From: an uncultured Litoreibacter sp.
Lineage (GTDB): Bacteria > Pseudomonadota > Alphaproteobacteria > Rhodobacterales > Rhodobacteraceae
DNA: 64,000 bases
Reading direction: 5' to 3'
NCBI GenBank assembly: GCA_938030665.1
Contig: CALHHY010000014.1
Location: forward strand, 1-64,000
This document shows, piece after piece, positions 16,607 to 25,589 of this stretch. A program made the position numbers and the translations under genes. Numbering within the stretch: the first letter of the stretch is position 1; each line of letters begins with the position of its first letter. Under the pieces are notes generated by a model. It did not search any database and was not told the origin of the DNA. It worked only from the letters and a program-made list of their open reading frames with translations.

Positions 16607-17218
16607 GTGGCAAACCACCTTCATATTGGCGACCTTCCCGACTCCCTCGAACTGGGAGCAGTCGTCGCGATCGACTGCGAAACCATGGGGCTGAACCCGC
16701 ATCGGGACAGGCTTTGCGTGGTACAGCTTTCCGCCGGGGACGGTGATGCCCATATGGTGCAGATCGGGCTCGGCCAGACGGAGGCGCCGAACCTTTGCCG
16801 GATGCTGGCGGACCCGGACGTGTTGAAGCTGTTCCATTTCGGCAGGTTCGACATCGCGGCGATGCTGAATGCGTTCGGAACGGTCACAGCACCCGTCTAT
16901 TGTACGAAGATCGCCTCCAAACTTGTGCGGACCTATACCGACCGGCACGGGCTGAAGAACCTGCTGCATGAGCTGCTTAATGTCGATGTGTCCAAGCAGC
17001 AGCAATCCAGCGACTGGGGCGCCGCCGAGCTGACAAAGGCGCAACTGGAATATGCCGCCTCCGACGTGTTGCACCTGCATCAGCTTCGCGAGAAGCTGAA
17101 TCAAATGCTGGAACGCGAAAACCGGATGGAGACTGCGCAGGCTTGTTTTGACTTCCTGCCGATGCGGGCTCAACTGGACCTTGCTGGCTGGCCAGAGATC
17201 GATATTTTTGCACATTGA
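16607..17218 (+). CDS. rnd: Short ribonuclease D (DEDDy 3'-5' exonuclease)
   Basis: RNA 3' end-trimming nuclease of the DnaQ/RNase T superfamily. Exo I is AIDCETMGL (Asp and Glu), Exo II lies in FHFGRFDIAAM, and Exo III is YAASDVLHL with the Tyr of the DEDDy class, so all metal ligands are present. At 203 residues it is the exonuclease domain alone; the HRDC domains of enterobacterial RNase D are missing, as is common in Rhodobacteraceae. The start is GTG with only a weak upstream AGGG. It lies 9 bases before kdsD, so it may be cotranscribed with the Kdo/LPS genes. Confidence 0.88.
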   Translation: MANHLHIGDLPDSLELGAVVAIDCETMGLNPHRDRLCVVQLSAGDGDAHMVQIGLGQTEAPNLCRMLADPDVLKLFHFGRFDIAAMLNAFGTVTAPVYCTKIASKLVRTYTDRHGLKNLLHELLNVDVSKQQQSSDWGAAELTKAQLEYAASDVLHLHQLREKLNQMLERENRMETAQACFDFLPMRAQLDLAGWPEIDIFAH

Positions 17219-17227
17219 ACAAGGGGC

Positions 17228-18202
17228 ATGGCCCGCAAAATGACCGCCGATGACTTTCTAACGACGGGCCGGCGTGTGATCACGCAAGAAGCCACCGCCC
17301 TGACGCAGTTGGCCGCAGCGTTGGATGACGGCTTCGTACGGGCGGTCGAGCTGATGCTGAGCGCCAAAGGCCGCATCATCGTCAGCGGAATGGGCAAGTC
17401 GGGCCATATCGCGCGCAAGATCGCGGCAACATTCGCCTCCACCGGGATGCCCGCGCATTTCGTTCATCCGGCGGAGGCCAGCCACGGCGATCTGGGGATG
17501 ATGGCCGCAGGAGACGTGGCGCTCGTGTTGTCTAACTCCGGCGAAACGCCCGAACTGACCGATATCATCGCCTATACCCGCCGCTTCGATATTCCGCTGA
17601 TTGCCATCGCCAGCCGCGCGAAATCGACCCTGATGATGCAGGCTGATGTGGCCCTGTTATTGCCCCCCGCGCCAGAAGCCTGCGGCACCGGGGTCGTGCC
17701 TACCACGTCCACCACGATGACACTGGCCCTCGGCGATGCGCTTGCCATCGCGATGATGGAGCATCGCCATTTCACCCCTGAAAACTTCCGGGAATTCCAT
17801 CCCGGCGGCAAGCTGGGCGCGCGGCTGGCAAAGGTGGCGGAATTGATGCATTCGGGCGACGCGCTGCCCGTGTGCCATCGACACACCTCTATGCCGGACG
17901 CGCTGATCGAGATCAGCCAGAAGGGCTTTGGTGTGGTTGCCGTGCTCAACGATGACGGCACGCTTGCCGGTGTCATCACCGATGGCGACCTTAGGCGGCA
18001 TATGGCGGGTCTTCTGGATCAGGTGGCAGAGACCGTCATGACCCGCGACCCAAAGACGATCACGCCCCACGTCCTGGCGGAGAAGGCAGTTGGCGTCATG
18101 GATCAGGCGCAGATTACCTCTCTCTTTGTGGTTGATGAGGGGGACGGCAAACCCTTGGGGCTTCTGAAATTGCAGGACTGCCTCAGGGCTGGCGTTATCT
18201 GA
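17228..18202 (+). CDS. kdsD: Arabinose-5-phosphate isomerase
   Basis: Converts ribulose 5-phosphate to arabinose 5-phosphate, the first committed step to Kdo of the LPS core. An N-terminal SIS sugar-isomerase domain (about 40-190) has the VSGMGKSGHIARKIAATF phosphate loop, HPAEASHGDLGM and LSNSGETPE. Two CBS repeats (about 205-320) follow, with GVVAVLNDDGTLAGVITDGDLRR in the first. Length 324 is standard. The stop overlaps the lptC start in TGATG. Its operon with lptC-lptA-lptB matches the widespread Kdo/LPS-export arrangement; kdsB is 11 kb away. Confidence 0.95.
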   Translation: MARKMTADDFLTTGRRVITQEATALTQLAAALDDGFVRAVELMLSAKGRIIVSGMGKSGHIARKIAATFASTGMPAHFVHPAEASHGDLGMMAAGDVALVLSNSGETPELTDIIAYTRRFDIPLIAIASRAKSTLMMQADVALLLPPAPEACGTGVVPTTSTTMTLALGDALAIAMMEHRHFTPENFREFHPGGKLGARLAKVAELMHSGDALPVCHRHTSMPDALIEISQKGFGVVAVLNDDGTLAGVITDGDLRRHMAGLLDQVAETVMTRDPKTITPHVLAEKAVGVMDQAQITSLFVVDEGDGKPLGLLKLQDCLRAGVI

Positions 18203-18801
18203 TGGCGCTGGCCGACAATGCCTATTCCCGCTTCGTGCAGATCATCAAGGTCGCGCTGCCGCTGATCGCCCTTGGTCTTCTATCGACGCTCTTTCTATTC
18301 TCCCGCAGCATTGATCCGGCGGACGCCATCCCGTTCTCCGATATTGATGTGGCTCAGATCGCCGAGGAGCAAAGCCTAGCTGCGCCAAAGTTTTCCGGCG
18401 TGACTTCTGATGGCTCGACCATTTCGCTGCGGGCAGAGGCCGCGCGCCCGGATCTGACCGACCCAAGGCTGCTGAAGGTGACAAATGTCATCGCGGATAT
18501 TCTGACAAGCAGCGGCACGCAAATCGCCGTTCTGTCGGATGAGGCGCTATATGATGGTGCGGGCGACACGCTGGAGCTTTTGGGTCGCGTGCGGGTCAAT
18601 ACCTCAACCGGGTTTGAGCTGCGCACCGATGCGATCATCGCCGATCTGGCACACACTGGGCTGGTCACGGAAGGTCCCGTCAGCGGCTTCAGCCCCGCAG
18701 GAACCTTGGAGGCCGGGCGGATGCAGATGACCAGCGCCGAAGGGTCACAGGTTCTTGTTTTCAAAGACGGGGTGAAACTGGTATACGAGCCAAATAGGTA
18801 G
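18202..18801 (+). CDS. lptC: LPS export protein LptC
   Basis: Bitopic inner-membrane protein of the LptB2FGC-A-DE bridge that passes LPS from the ABC transporter to LptA. One membrane helix lies at about residues 13-33 (VALPLIALGLLSTLFLFS). The periplasmic part has beta-jellyroll patterning with the family's DGSTISLRAEAARPDLTDPRLLKVTNV-type repeats. It is divergent from enterobacterial LptC but typical of alphaproteobacteria. The start overlaps the kdsD stop (TGATG) and lptA follows 8 bases after its stop. Confidence 0.85.
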   Translation: MALADNAYSRFVQIIKVALPLIALGLLSTLFLFSRSIDPADAIPFSDIDVAQIAEEQSLAAPKFSGVTSDGSTISLRAEAARPDLTDPRLLKVTNVIADILTSSGTQIAVLSDEALYDGAGDTLELLGRVRVNTSTGFELRTDAIIADLAHTGLVTEGPVSGFSPAGTLEAGRMQMTSAEGSQVLVFKDGVKLVYEPNR

Positions 18802-18809
18802 AGGGCGCT

Positions 18810-19316
18810 ATGCACGTCATATTCAGAATTCTCGTTGTTATTTCGCTGGCGTTCACAAGCACTGCAGTGCTTGCGCAGGGGGCCAATGTGGCCTTCGGGG
18901 GCTTGCAGCACGACGCCAGCCTTCCCGTCGAAATCACCGCTGACGAACTAACCGTCGACCAGGCCACTGGCCAGGCCGTGTTCGTTGGGAACGTTGTCGC
19001 GGGCCAGGGCGAAATGCGGCTGAGCGCTGGCCGGGTCGAGGTTCAATATGCCGTCGTGGATGGCCAGCCCACAGGCAACATCGACCGTCTCGTGGCATCC
19101 GGTGGTGTGACTTTGGTGAACGGAGGCGAGGCTGCCGAAGCGCAGCGCGCCGTCTATGCCGTCACAGATGCTGAGATCGTGATGAGCGGCGACGTTATCC
19201 TGACCCAAGGCGCCAACGCCTTGTCGGGGGAGCAGCTGACCGTGAACCTGACCAGCGGGCAGGGGCGCATGTCGGGCCGGGTCAAAACGATCTTTCAGAC
19301 GGGCAATGGCAACTGA
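18810..19316 (+). CDS. lptA: Periplasmic LPS-bridge protein LptA (OstA-like)
   Basis: Forms the periplasmic filament that carries LPS from LptC to the outer-membrane LptDE. A Sec signal peptide covers residues 1-22 (SLAFTSTAVLAQ). The mature protein is one OstA domain: ITADELTVDQATGQAVFVGNV, MRLSAGRVEVQYA and ANALSGEQLTVNLTSGQGRM, the regular strand repeats of the family. The last codons give no other domain. It sits between lptC and lptB, with its stop overlapping the lptB ATG. Confidence 0.92.
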   Translation: MHVIFRILVVISLAFTSTAVLAQGANVAFGGLQHDASLPVEITADELTVDQATGQAVFVGNVVAGQGEMRLSAGRVEVQYAVVDGQPTGNIDRLVASGGVTLVNGGEAAEAQRAVYAVTDAEIVMSGDVILTQGANALSGEQLTVNLTSGQGRMSGRVKTIFQTGNGN

Positions 19317-20077
19317 TGGCACATGACCCGCAGCTGACCGTGACCGAAGGCTCCTTGGGGCTGAAAATCCACGGGCTTCGCAAGAATTACAAGAAACGAC
19401 CCGTGATCCGCGACGTCTCGCTTGAGCTTGCACGCGGCGAGGTCGTCGCCTTGTTAGGCCCGAACGGGTCGGGCAAGACGACCTGCTTTTATTCGATTGC
19501 CGGTCTCGTCACGCCTGAAGCCGGGACGGTCATGATTGACGGGCGCGATGCGACGCTGCTGCCGATGTATCGCCGTGCAAAAATGGGCATCGGGTATCTG
19601 CCGCAGGAAATGTCGATCTTCCGGGGCCTCAGCGTCGAGGATAACATCCTGGCAATCCTCGAAATCTCGATGTCTGACCGCTCCAGACGGCAGGAACGGC
19701 TTGAAGAGCTGCTGAACGAATTCTCCATCGGCCATCTTAGACGCGCGCCTGCCTTGTCGCTGTCTGGCGGCGAACGTCGCCGGGTGGAGATCGCAAGATG
19801 CCTTGCCGCGGACCCCAAATACCTGCTGCTCGACGAGCCCTTCGCAGGCGTTGACCCCATCGCGGTTGGCGAAATTCGGAACCTCGTGGCGACGTTGAAG
19901 CGCCGCGGGATCGGCGTGCTGATCACCGACCACAACGTCCGCGAAACCCTCGAAATCGTGGACCGCGCATACATCCTGCATGATGGCCACGTGATGATGA
20001 GCGGCACGACCGAGGAGGTTGTGCAGGACGAGAACGTCAAACGGGTGTATCTGGGTCAAAATTTCCGCATTTCGTGA
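19316..20077 (+). CDS. lptB: LPS export ABC transporter ATPase LptB
   Basis: Cytosolic ATPase that powers LPS extraction with LptF and LptG. All ABC motifs are present: Walker A GPNGSGKTT, Q loop YLPQEMSIF, signature LSGGERRRVEIARCLA, Walker B YLLLDEPFAGVDP, and the switch His in ITDHNVRETL. Length 253 is typical. The first 15 residues are an extra head relative to enterobacterial LptB. lptF and lptG are not in the window. rpoN, which follows lptB in many proteobacteria, is not here; hpf comes next after a 223-base gap. Confidence 0.97.
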   Translation: MAHDPQLTVTEGSLGLKIHGLRKNYKKRPVIRDVSLELARGEVVALLGPNGSGKTTCFYSIAGLVTPEAGTVMIDGRDATLLPMYRRAKMGIGYLPQEMSIFRGLSVEDNILAILEISMSDRSRRQERLEELLNEFSIGHLRRAPALSLSGGERRRVEIARCLAADPKYLLLDEPFAGVDPIAVGEIRNLVATLKRRGIGVLITDHNVRETLEIVDRAYILHDGHVMMSGTTEEVVQDENVKRVYLGQNFRIS

Positions 20078-20300
20078 CGCATCACGAGCGGCGTTAACCA
20101 ACGACTCAGTTGACAGGTGCCACCCGACTGACGCCAAATGGGGTCAATGACTTCGCGAACCCTTTTGGTTTTGGCCACGCCTTTTGACACCGGCCCTTCG
20201 CAAACGCCCACCCCCTTCGGGCGCATGTCATTGATCAACCCCCCTCTTGTGCCTGTGTCGCGTTCCGCGGCCCCGTGCCTTGTCCAAAAAAGGAGACGCC

Positions 20301-20876
20301 ATGCGCTATCAAATCAGCGGTAAACAGATCGATATCGGGGAAGCGCTCCAGACACATGTTCAATCCCACCTTACTGAAATGCTTGGAAAATATGCGGGGC
20401 GCCCAACGGACGCCACGGTCGTTTTCTCCAAGTCGGGCCATGAGCATGTCTGTGAAGCAACCATCCATCTCAGCACCGGTCTGACCGCCCAGGCCCGCGC
20501 GCATGAACCCGAGATCTACGCCGCTTTTGATAGCTGTTCCGAGAAGATGGATAAGCAGTTACGGCGCTATAAACGACGTTTGAAAGACCATCATAAGGAA
20601 CGCTCCCAGCCGGTTGAACTTTCGCAAGCATCTGCCTATATCCTCGCTGGAACGGCTGAGTCGGAAGAAACGGAACCGGACAGCCTGCAGCCGATGATTG
20701 TTGCGGAAATGGAAACCAAGATTCCATCGCTTTCAGTCGGAGAAGCTGTTATGCAAATGGAGATTGCGGGTGCGCCGGTGCTGGTTTTCCGCAATGAGGG
20801 AAACAAGGGCATTAACGTCGTGTATAAGCGCGACGACGGTAATATTGGTTGGATCGATCCGGCTGAAAGTACTTAG
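20301..20876 (+). CDS. hpf: Ribosome hibernation-promoting factor, long form
   Basis: Binds idle ribosomes and pairs 70S particles into 100S dimers in stationary phase. The N-terminal S30AE domain (MRYQISGKQIDIGEALQTHV to about 105, ending in a basic helix QLRRYKRRLKDHH) is joined by a linker to the C-terminal dimerisation domain (EAVMQMEIAGAPVLVFRNE, KGINVVYKRDDGNIGWIDP). The two-domain long form is usual in alphaproteobacteria. ATG 20301 is chosen because AGGAGA lies at 20291-20296; an upstream frame extension from 20247 has no such site. It is followed 30 bases later by ptsN, as in many proteobacteria. Confidence 0.95.
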   Translation: MRYQISGKQIDIGEALQTHVQSHLTEMLGKYAGRPTDATVVFSKSGHEHVCEATIHLSTGLTAQARAHEPEIYAAFDSCSEKMDKQLRRYKRRLKDHHKERSQPVELSQASAYILAGTAESEETEPDSLQPMIVAEMETKIPSLSVGEAVMQMEIAGAPVLVFRNEGNKGINVVYKRDDGNIGWIDPAEST

Positions 20877-20906
20877 CGGGTGACACCCGCGCGATAGAGA
20901 GCAACA

Positions 20907-21371
20907 ATGAAAATACATGACATTTTGCAACCTGCCTCCGTCAGGAGCGTCGCTTCTATTTCCAGCAAGAAACGGCTGTTTCAGGAGCTCGCTGAGCTTG
21001 CGTCAACCAGTCATGGCTTGCCTCAGAACACTGTCTTTGAAGCGCTGCAGGAGCGTGAAAACCTCGGCCCGACTGGCGTCGGGCAGGGGGTTGCCCTGCC
21101 GCATGCGCGTCTGGACACATTGGACAAGGTGGTCGCCGTTTTTATTCGACTCGACAAGCCTGTGGATTTTGACGCAGCGGACCGCCAACCCGTCGACCTA
21201 TTCTTTTGCCTGCTCGCCCCAAAGGATGCGGGCGTCGAACATTTGAAGGCGCTTGCGCTTGTCTCCCGCACGCTGCGACAACAACAGATCTGCGCCAAGC
21301 TACGCGCGAATGACGACCCAGGCACGGTATTCGCCATTCTGACGGACGCGGAAAACAGCAAAGCGGCCTAG
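20907..21371 (+). CDS. ptsN: Nitrogen-PTS EIIA protein PtsN
   Basis: Phosphoacceptor of the regulatory PTSNtr chain (PtsP-NPr-PtsN), which signals nitrogen, carbon and potassium state and does not carry sugar. The mannitol/fructose EIIA fold is seen, with phosphorylated His66 in GVALPHARLD and the downstream DRQPVDLFFCLLAPKDAGVEHLKAL motif. Length 154 is standard. It pairs with hpf in the usual order. The stop overlaps the convergent sulfotransferase gene by 4 bases. Confidence 0.95.
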   Translation: MKIHDILQPASVRSVASISSKKRLFQELAELASTSHGLPQNTVFEALQERENLGPTGVGQGVALPHARLDTLDKVVAVFIRLDKPVDFDAADRQPVDLFFCLLAPKDAGVEHLKALALVSRTLRQQQICAKLRANDDPGTVFAILTDAENSKAA

Positions 21372-22777
21372 CGCCAGTCCCCAAAACCGAAATTTATGTA
21401 GTCTTTCCTGTACACCCGGAAGCACTGTTTTTCGAGCGCGCCGTCATAGATATCCTCAAGCGAGAACGGCTCGTTCCCTGTTTGCGTCCGCCATGCAGGT
21501 GCCTTCAAGCCGAAATCTTCCGCAATCCGGCCTAAATCGCGTGCCGAATGGTCGGCCCGAATAACAAGATCAAGCTGCGTGGCCAGAGCGGCCGCCTGCA
21601 CAGTGGCGAATTGTGTCGCCCACAAAGGATCAATCCGCACGGAAGTCTGTCGGGCAAGGTTAGCCTGCAGAAATGTCAGGAACCCCTCAAACGCCAGCCG
21701 GTGCATGTCCAGCGTATAAGGTTCCTTTTTGCCCGTTGGCAATGGCATCCCATAGCGCTTGGCCATGATGCGGCGCGGCTCTTTGAACGGGTTGTCAGCT
21801 TTCGGGAGGATATATTTGCAAAACACGCGATGCGCGCGGGCAAGGGGATGGTCGACAATTGTGAACGTCCGGTGACCGGGCTGCGATAGCTGCCACTGAC
21901 GCAATGATTTCTGACTGAAGCCGGTCACTGGGGCGGTGCCACCGTCAAGCTGAGTCAACCACTCGGCGCAGGCATCTTCATGAGCACCCGGCACAGGAAT
22001 ATAGAGCAACGGCACGTTCTTCGCGGCCAGATAACGCGGCACGCCCGGTCCGCGTGGCGGCTCAAAGTCCGACATTTTCGCAACTTCAAACGGGTCGATT
22101 TGCGCCAGGCTTTGGACCATCTGTTTGTAGTTGCTGACCTTCTCCTCCATCGGGGCGGGGTTCTGCTTTTTGATCGTTTTCGCTGCTGCGTCGACCTGAT
22201 GGGCGGAACCAAGAAACGTCAGTACCCCGTTCAGAACTTTAGGGTCGGCGATCTCAGAATAATCCAAATGGAAAGCTACCTGCCCTGACTGCTGCAACGC
22301 GGCCCTCAGTCTTGTCTGAAATGCCTGCCTGTCGTTTAGCTTCTCCTGAAATTCAGCGGCGTCGAACTTTACCTTCGCGTCGCGCCGTTGCTTCGCGTCG
22401 CCAAGCTTCCATTGACCCGTTTCGCGTGCAATTTTCAGGGAAATATAACTTTCCAACGGATTTCGGGTCAGAATGATCTTTGCGCATTTCGGATCGAGCA
22501 ACACATGGTCCAACACACGGGGATCGTGATCACTGAAATACCGAAACCCACCCAACCTGTCCGACTGGGATTGAATGGCTTCTAGAAAACCTATCGGGTC
22601 TCGTTCACGGGCGGCCATGTCCAGATCAAGCAGGCTTTCACGGTTGGGATAGCCGATGAATGCGGGATTAAATACCTCCCCATGACATGTAATATCAGCT
22701 GCCATACTCAAGCTGGCTTCAAGGAAATTCGACCCGGTGCGCATTTCCGCAAGAATAACGAAATAGGTGAAACTCAT
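21368..22777 (-). CDS. Sulfotransferase with two sulfotransferase-like modules
   Basis: Predicted PAPS-dependent sulfotransferase acting on a sugar. The N-terminal module (1-230) starts with EMRTGSNFLEASL, the loop that holds the 5'-phosphosulfate of PAPS, and has ILTRNPLESYISLK, the Arg/Ser strand for the 3'-phosphate. The second module (about 250-469) repeats the outline, with IPVPGAHEDACAEWL at the loop position, IVDHPLARAHRVFCKYIL at the 3'-phosphate position and the closing YRKDYINFGFGDW common in carbohydrate sulfotransferases. The second loop lacks the Lys/Thr needed for PAPS and may be inactive or acceptor-binding. It ends an operon, its ATG adjoining the stop of the branching glycosyltransferase, and cysQ lies upstream in the same block. 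Confidence 0.75.
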   Translation of the reverse strand: MSFTYFVILAEMRTGSNFLEASLSMAADITCHGEVFNPAFIGYPNRESLLDLDMAARERDPIGFLEAIQSQSDRLGGFRYFSDHDPRVLDHVLLDPKCAKIILTRNPLESYISLKIARETGQWKLGDAKQRRDAKVKFDAAEFQEKLNDRQAFQTRLRAALQQSGQVAFHLDYSEIADPKVLNGVLTFLGSAHQVDAAAKTIKKQNPAPMEEKVSNYKQMVQSLAQIDPFEVAKMSDFEPPRGPGVPRYLAAKNVPLLYIPVPGAHEDACAEWLTQLDGGTAPVTGFSQKSLRQWQLSQPGHRTFTIVDHPLARAHRVFCKYILPKADNPFKEPRRIMAKRYGMPLPTGKKEPYTLDMHRLAFEGFLTFLQANLARQTSVRIDPLWATQFATVQAAALATQLDLVIRADHSARDLGRIAEDFGLKAPAWRTQTGNEPFSLEDIYDGALEKQCFRVYRKDYINFGFGDWR

Positions 22778-24472
22778 TTAGCGAACCAGATAGGGGCGCT
22801 GAGCGCCATCAGTTCGCTGACCAGGCTCTAAAACAGGAAAGTCACCCATTAAATGAGGACTCATACCTTGGTTCTTCAGGCTCTGCAAAAACTGTCCGAA
22901 GCCTTCGAGATCAGCCATTTGGGGGACTTCGGCCAATCGGCGCTGCACGCCCCCGCCCAATTCATCAAGGATCATCTGCAGCTTTTCCATCGGGTCCTCA
23001 ATAAATTCAGCCAAGGTCCAGATACTGACACGGGCTCTGGTTTGACTGTCGCGCAACAGCTCGATGAAGCCTGCTTCAATGCGTTGCAGGCGCGCCGCCT
23101 CTTTCCGAACGTCAGAAAAATCCCGATCCGAATGAAACAGTGGAATAGCCCAGGCCCCGCTGATCACGGAAATTTGCGCATTTGTATCATTTGCCAGTGT
23201 CTTGCTGATATCCTGCTGGTCGTTAGGGCCAAACATGAAGCACTGGTGACTGCCGCGGGTGTTCCAAATGAGGTTGGTCAGAAATGCCTTGGGATTGTAA
23301 TCTCTCAGGAGATTACTGCTCGAAAGCGCGCCGTTCGTGATGTCAACCGCATCCACAAATTCGACTCTGTTTTGGCTAAAAAGTCGATTATGAACCGTGT
23401 TTCCTGTCCGCCTTGAAAGCCATATGTCAAAGCCGTCGAACAGTTCGTCAAAGCCCTGAAAGACAGAGTACCTCGCCGCCGAAATACGTGTCTCACGATC
23501 ATTATTGGGATAACGTGCCGACATATATAGGCCGGTACGACCGCGAATACGCCTTTCGGTTGCCCGACTGAATAGGCGGTCAATCTTCAAGGGGTTCGGC
23601 TCCAACCGGATCAGGCTGAGATCCGGGGGGGCAAGAAAATGGCGATACAACTGCTCAGCCTCCGGCCAGATCTTCCGTGCAACAAAGCAATCCGACTGGC
23701 GCAACAGCTGCATATGATCATCATAGAAGACATGCGGTTTGCCCTGAAAATCAAACTTCGACAGGGTTAGTGAGCGGCTTTCGATATGGCGGGTATGCAA
23801 CCTAGAAAGGGTCTGAAAATAGCTTTCATCGGGTATCCAGACGCGCCGAAAGTAGCGATCATACTCGACCCGTCGGGGATCATTGAGAATAGCCAGAAGC
23901 GTTTCCCGCGTCAGGCACCACCATTGGGAACCCAGATGCGGTGTAAGTCCAGACGGAATATGGCGGCGAAACTTCAGGCGACGTTGAAGCCGAACGTATC
24001 CGTCAAACAATCGACGCCGCCGCTTCCACGAAAAGGGAAAACGCAAGGTAAAACGTTCCCGGTCCAACCCTCCAATCGTCCAGTCGACCTCGTCGGTAGT
24101 AACAGATTCGATGAAATCTGTTCGCGGTCGTTCCTCAAGATAGCGCTGTAACTCCGCGACCGGCCGCAATGGTAAGCATGAGCCGCTGGCAAGGTAGACA
24201 TGGCCAAGGTCGGGGTGGTTCTTCAGCAAAACTTCGCTGGCCGTCAGTGTCGCCGCAACGATCGACCAGCTGCCCCATTCACACGCATGGCGGGGACAGA
24301 AATGAATGTGATCACAGTTTCGGAGCCCATCGCGGAACCATTTAAACTCAGCATCCGAGACCCGTTCATCAACATGAAGAACAACAGGTTGGCCGTGCTC
24401 GTGAAGGTGTCGCGCCACCAGAGCAGCCCGGTCCAGTGCGTCGTGGACCAGCATGATGAAACCCACGCTCAT
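22778..24472 (-). CDS. Core-2/I-branching beta-1,6-GlcNAc-transferase-like glycosyltransferase with long C-terminal domain
   Basis: The N-terminal half (about 1-270) matches the Branch (GT14) family: MSVGFIMLVHDALDR, HVDERVSD, VYLASGSCLPLRP (family LLSGSDYPL) and WIPDESYFQTL near the catalytic Glu. Members add GlcNAc or xylose as side branches. The C-terminal 290 residues (from about SRATERRIRGRTGLYMSARYP) resemble no family I can place firmly; a Rhodobacteraceae domain of unknown function, DUF5928 as I recall it, is attached to such proteins. Start 24472 is set by an ATGA overlap with the upstream glycosyltransferase; an in-frame start at 24550 would add 26 residues inside that gene. No signal or membrane segment is seen, so it is likely cytosolic. 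Confidence 0.8.
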   Translation of the reverse strand: MSVGFIMLVHDALDRAALVARHLHEHGQPVVLHVDERVSDAEFKWFRDGLRNCDHIHFCPRHACEWGSWSIVAATLTASEVLLKNHPDLGHVYLASGSCLPLRPVAELQRYLEERPRTDFIESVTTDEVDWTIGGLDRERFTLRFPFSWKRRRRLFDGYVRLQRRLKFRRHIPSGLTPHLGSQWWCLTRETLLAILNDPRRVEYDRYFRRVWIPDESYFQTLSRLHTRHIESRSLTLSKFDFQGKPHVFYDDHMQLLRQSDCFVARKIWPEAEQLYRHFLAPPDLSLIRLEPNPLKIDRLFSRATERRIRGRTGLYMSARYPNNDRETRISAARYSVFQGFDELFDGFDIWLSRRTGNTVHNRLFSQNRVEFVDAVDITNGALSSSNLLRDYNPKAFLTNLIWNTRGSHQCFMFGPNDQQDISKTLANDTNAQISVISGAWAIPLFHSDRDFSDVRKEAARLQRIEAGFIELLRDSQTRARVSIWTLAEFIEDPMEKLQMILDELGGGVQRRLAEVPQMADLEGFGQFLQSLKNQGMSPHLMGDFPVLEPGQRTDGAQRPYLVR

Positions 24473-25512
24473 GCCCAGTTTCCCTTTGACATCAGGCCAA
24501 GGATTTCTAGCTGGCGCCAGCCGATATACTTCTCGGACCATTGGGTCCAAAGCACCGGGTTATCCGATAACCCCTTGTAATAGGCTCTGTATTCAATGCT
24601 GTTGGAAAAATGCTGTTGGCGCTCAATTTCTTCCGATGATTTTGATTTTAATGTGTCCAGGAATTTTGCGTGGAGTAGGCAGCCGGAAGTTTTCTCTCCC
24701 CCTTGGGTGTCGTATACGCCATTCAATCCGCGCGGCAACAGCATGTGGGTAGAGCTGACATAGGCATAATGCCGGCTCCACTTCACAAGTGGAATCTTAT
24801 TCATCGCTGGCGCTCTCTTGGGGTCGTTCGCAAAGAACACCCGTGCACGCGGACCACCTTGGATCCAGAGATTGCCATAGTAATGGTTCTTCTCGATCAT
24901 ATAGTTGCCACTGTCGAACCAAGGCGCGAGTTCAAGTGGGTTTTCGCCTTCGCCGCAGCTTACAGAATTGATCGGCTCTTTCGGGTACATATCCAGCAAC
25001 AAGCAGCCGAGTGACCGCACAGACGATGCGTCCAACCAATCGGTCAGCGCCCTGATCGGACGGGTTTCGCAATAGGGGTACACAAGAAACTCATCAGCAT
25101 CCACGGTCAGGCACCAATGCCCGTGTCCGTAAAGGCGTTGCAACCACTGTAGCCAATCAACGCCATAGCGTGCGCTTTTGTAGCTGTGGTGGGTCAGGAA
25201 CACAGTCGCGTCAGCCTGCCGGGAAAGATACTCGGCCGACCCATCATCAGACCCGTTGTCGACGAAGAAAAAATGGTCAATTCCTAGACCACGGTAATAG
25301 TCGAGGAAGAAGGGCAGCCGATTCCGTTCATTTCGGAGTGTGCAGAACAGAAGCGTGTCGCCCGTGGCAATCTGTTGGGTGCGGTCCATCAGCGGTTTCA
25401 ACTCACGGCGTTTGCGAAACGCGCGGAGGCGGAGGCGCAACCGTTGCCGGCGGAGGCGATATTTCTCCAGATAGTTCAACGTCGCATCCCAGTCTCCGTT
25501 GGCATCCACCAA
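24469..25512 (-). CDS. Family 2 glycosyltransferase (Glyco_tranf_2_4 type), copy A
   Basis: GT-A fold glycosyltransferase. After a basic head (residues 1-40, rich in Arg), the core reads LLFCTLRNERNRLPFFLDYYRGLG and FFFVDNGSDDGSAEYL, with the metal/nucleotide motif LTVDADEFLVYP at about 140. Further conserved stretches are FPKEP-type LLLDMYPKEP, NKIPLVKW and THMLLPRGLN. Donor and acceptor are unknown. The next gene upstream is a clear paralogue sharing the same landmarks. The start is uncertain (TTG 25512 or GTG 25509; no strong ribosome site). The stop overlaps the branching glycosyltransferase ATG by 4 bases. Confidence 0.82.
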   Translation of the reverse strand: MVDANGDWDATLNYLEKYRLRRQRLRLRLRAFRKRRELKPLMDRTQQIATGDTLLFCTLRNERNRLPFFLDYYRGLGIDHFFFVDNGSDDGSAEYLSRQADATVFLTHHSYKSARYGVDWLQWLQRLYGHGHWCLTVDADEFLVYPYCETRPIRALTDWLDASSVRSLGCLLLDMYPKEPINSVSCGEGENPLELAPWFDSGNYMIEKNHYYGNLWIQGGPRARVFFANDPKRAPAMNKIPLVKWSRHYAYVSSTHMLLPRGLNGVYDTQGGEKTSGCLLHAKFLDTLKSKSSEEIERQQHFSNSIEYRAYYKGLSDNPVLWTQWSEKYIGWRQLEILGLMSKGNWA

Positions 25513-25589
25513 CTATTCTTCATCGCGCTAAAAACTTTCAGCAGATTACGAAACAATGTGCACTAATTAAGGAGAATTGTATAAAAATC

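Noticed and set aside
20247-20300. N-terminal extension of hpf
   Set aside because: The family begins at MRYQISG, and AGGAGA is placed for ATG 20301.
20078-20300. rpoN or an RNA gene expected between lptB and hpf
   Set aside because: No sigma-54 coding sequence and no convincing RNA fold; only a short CGCCC/GGGCG hairpin is seen.
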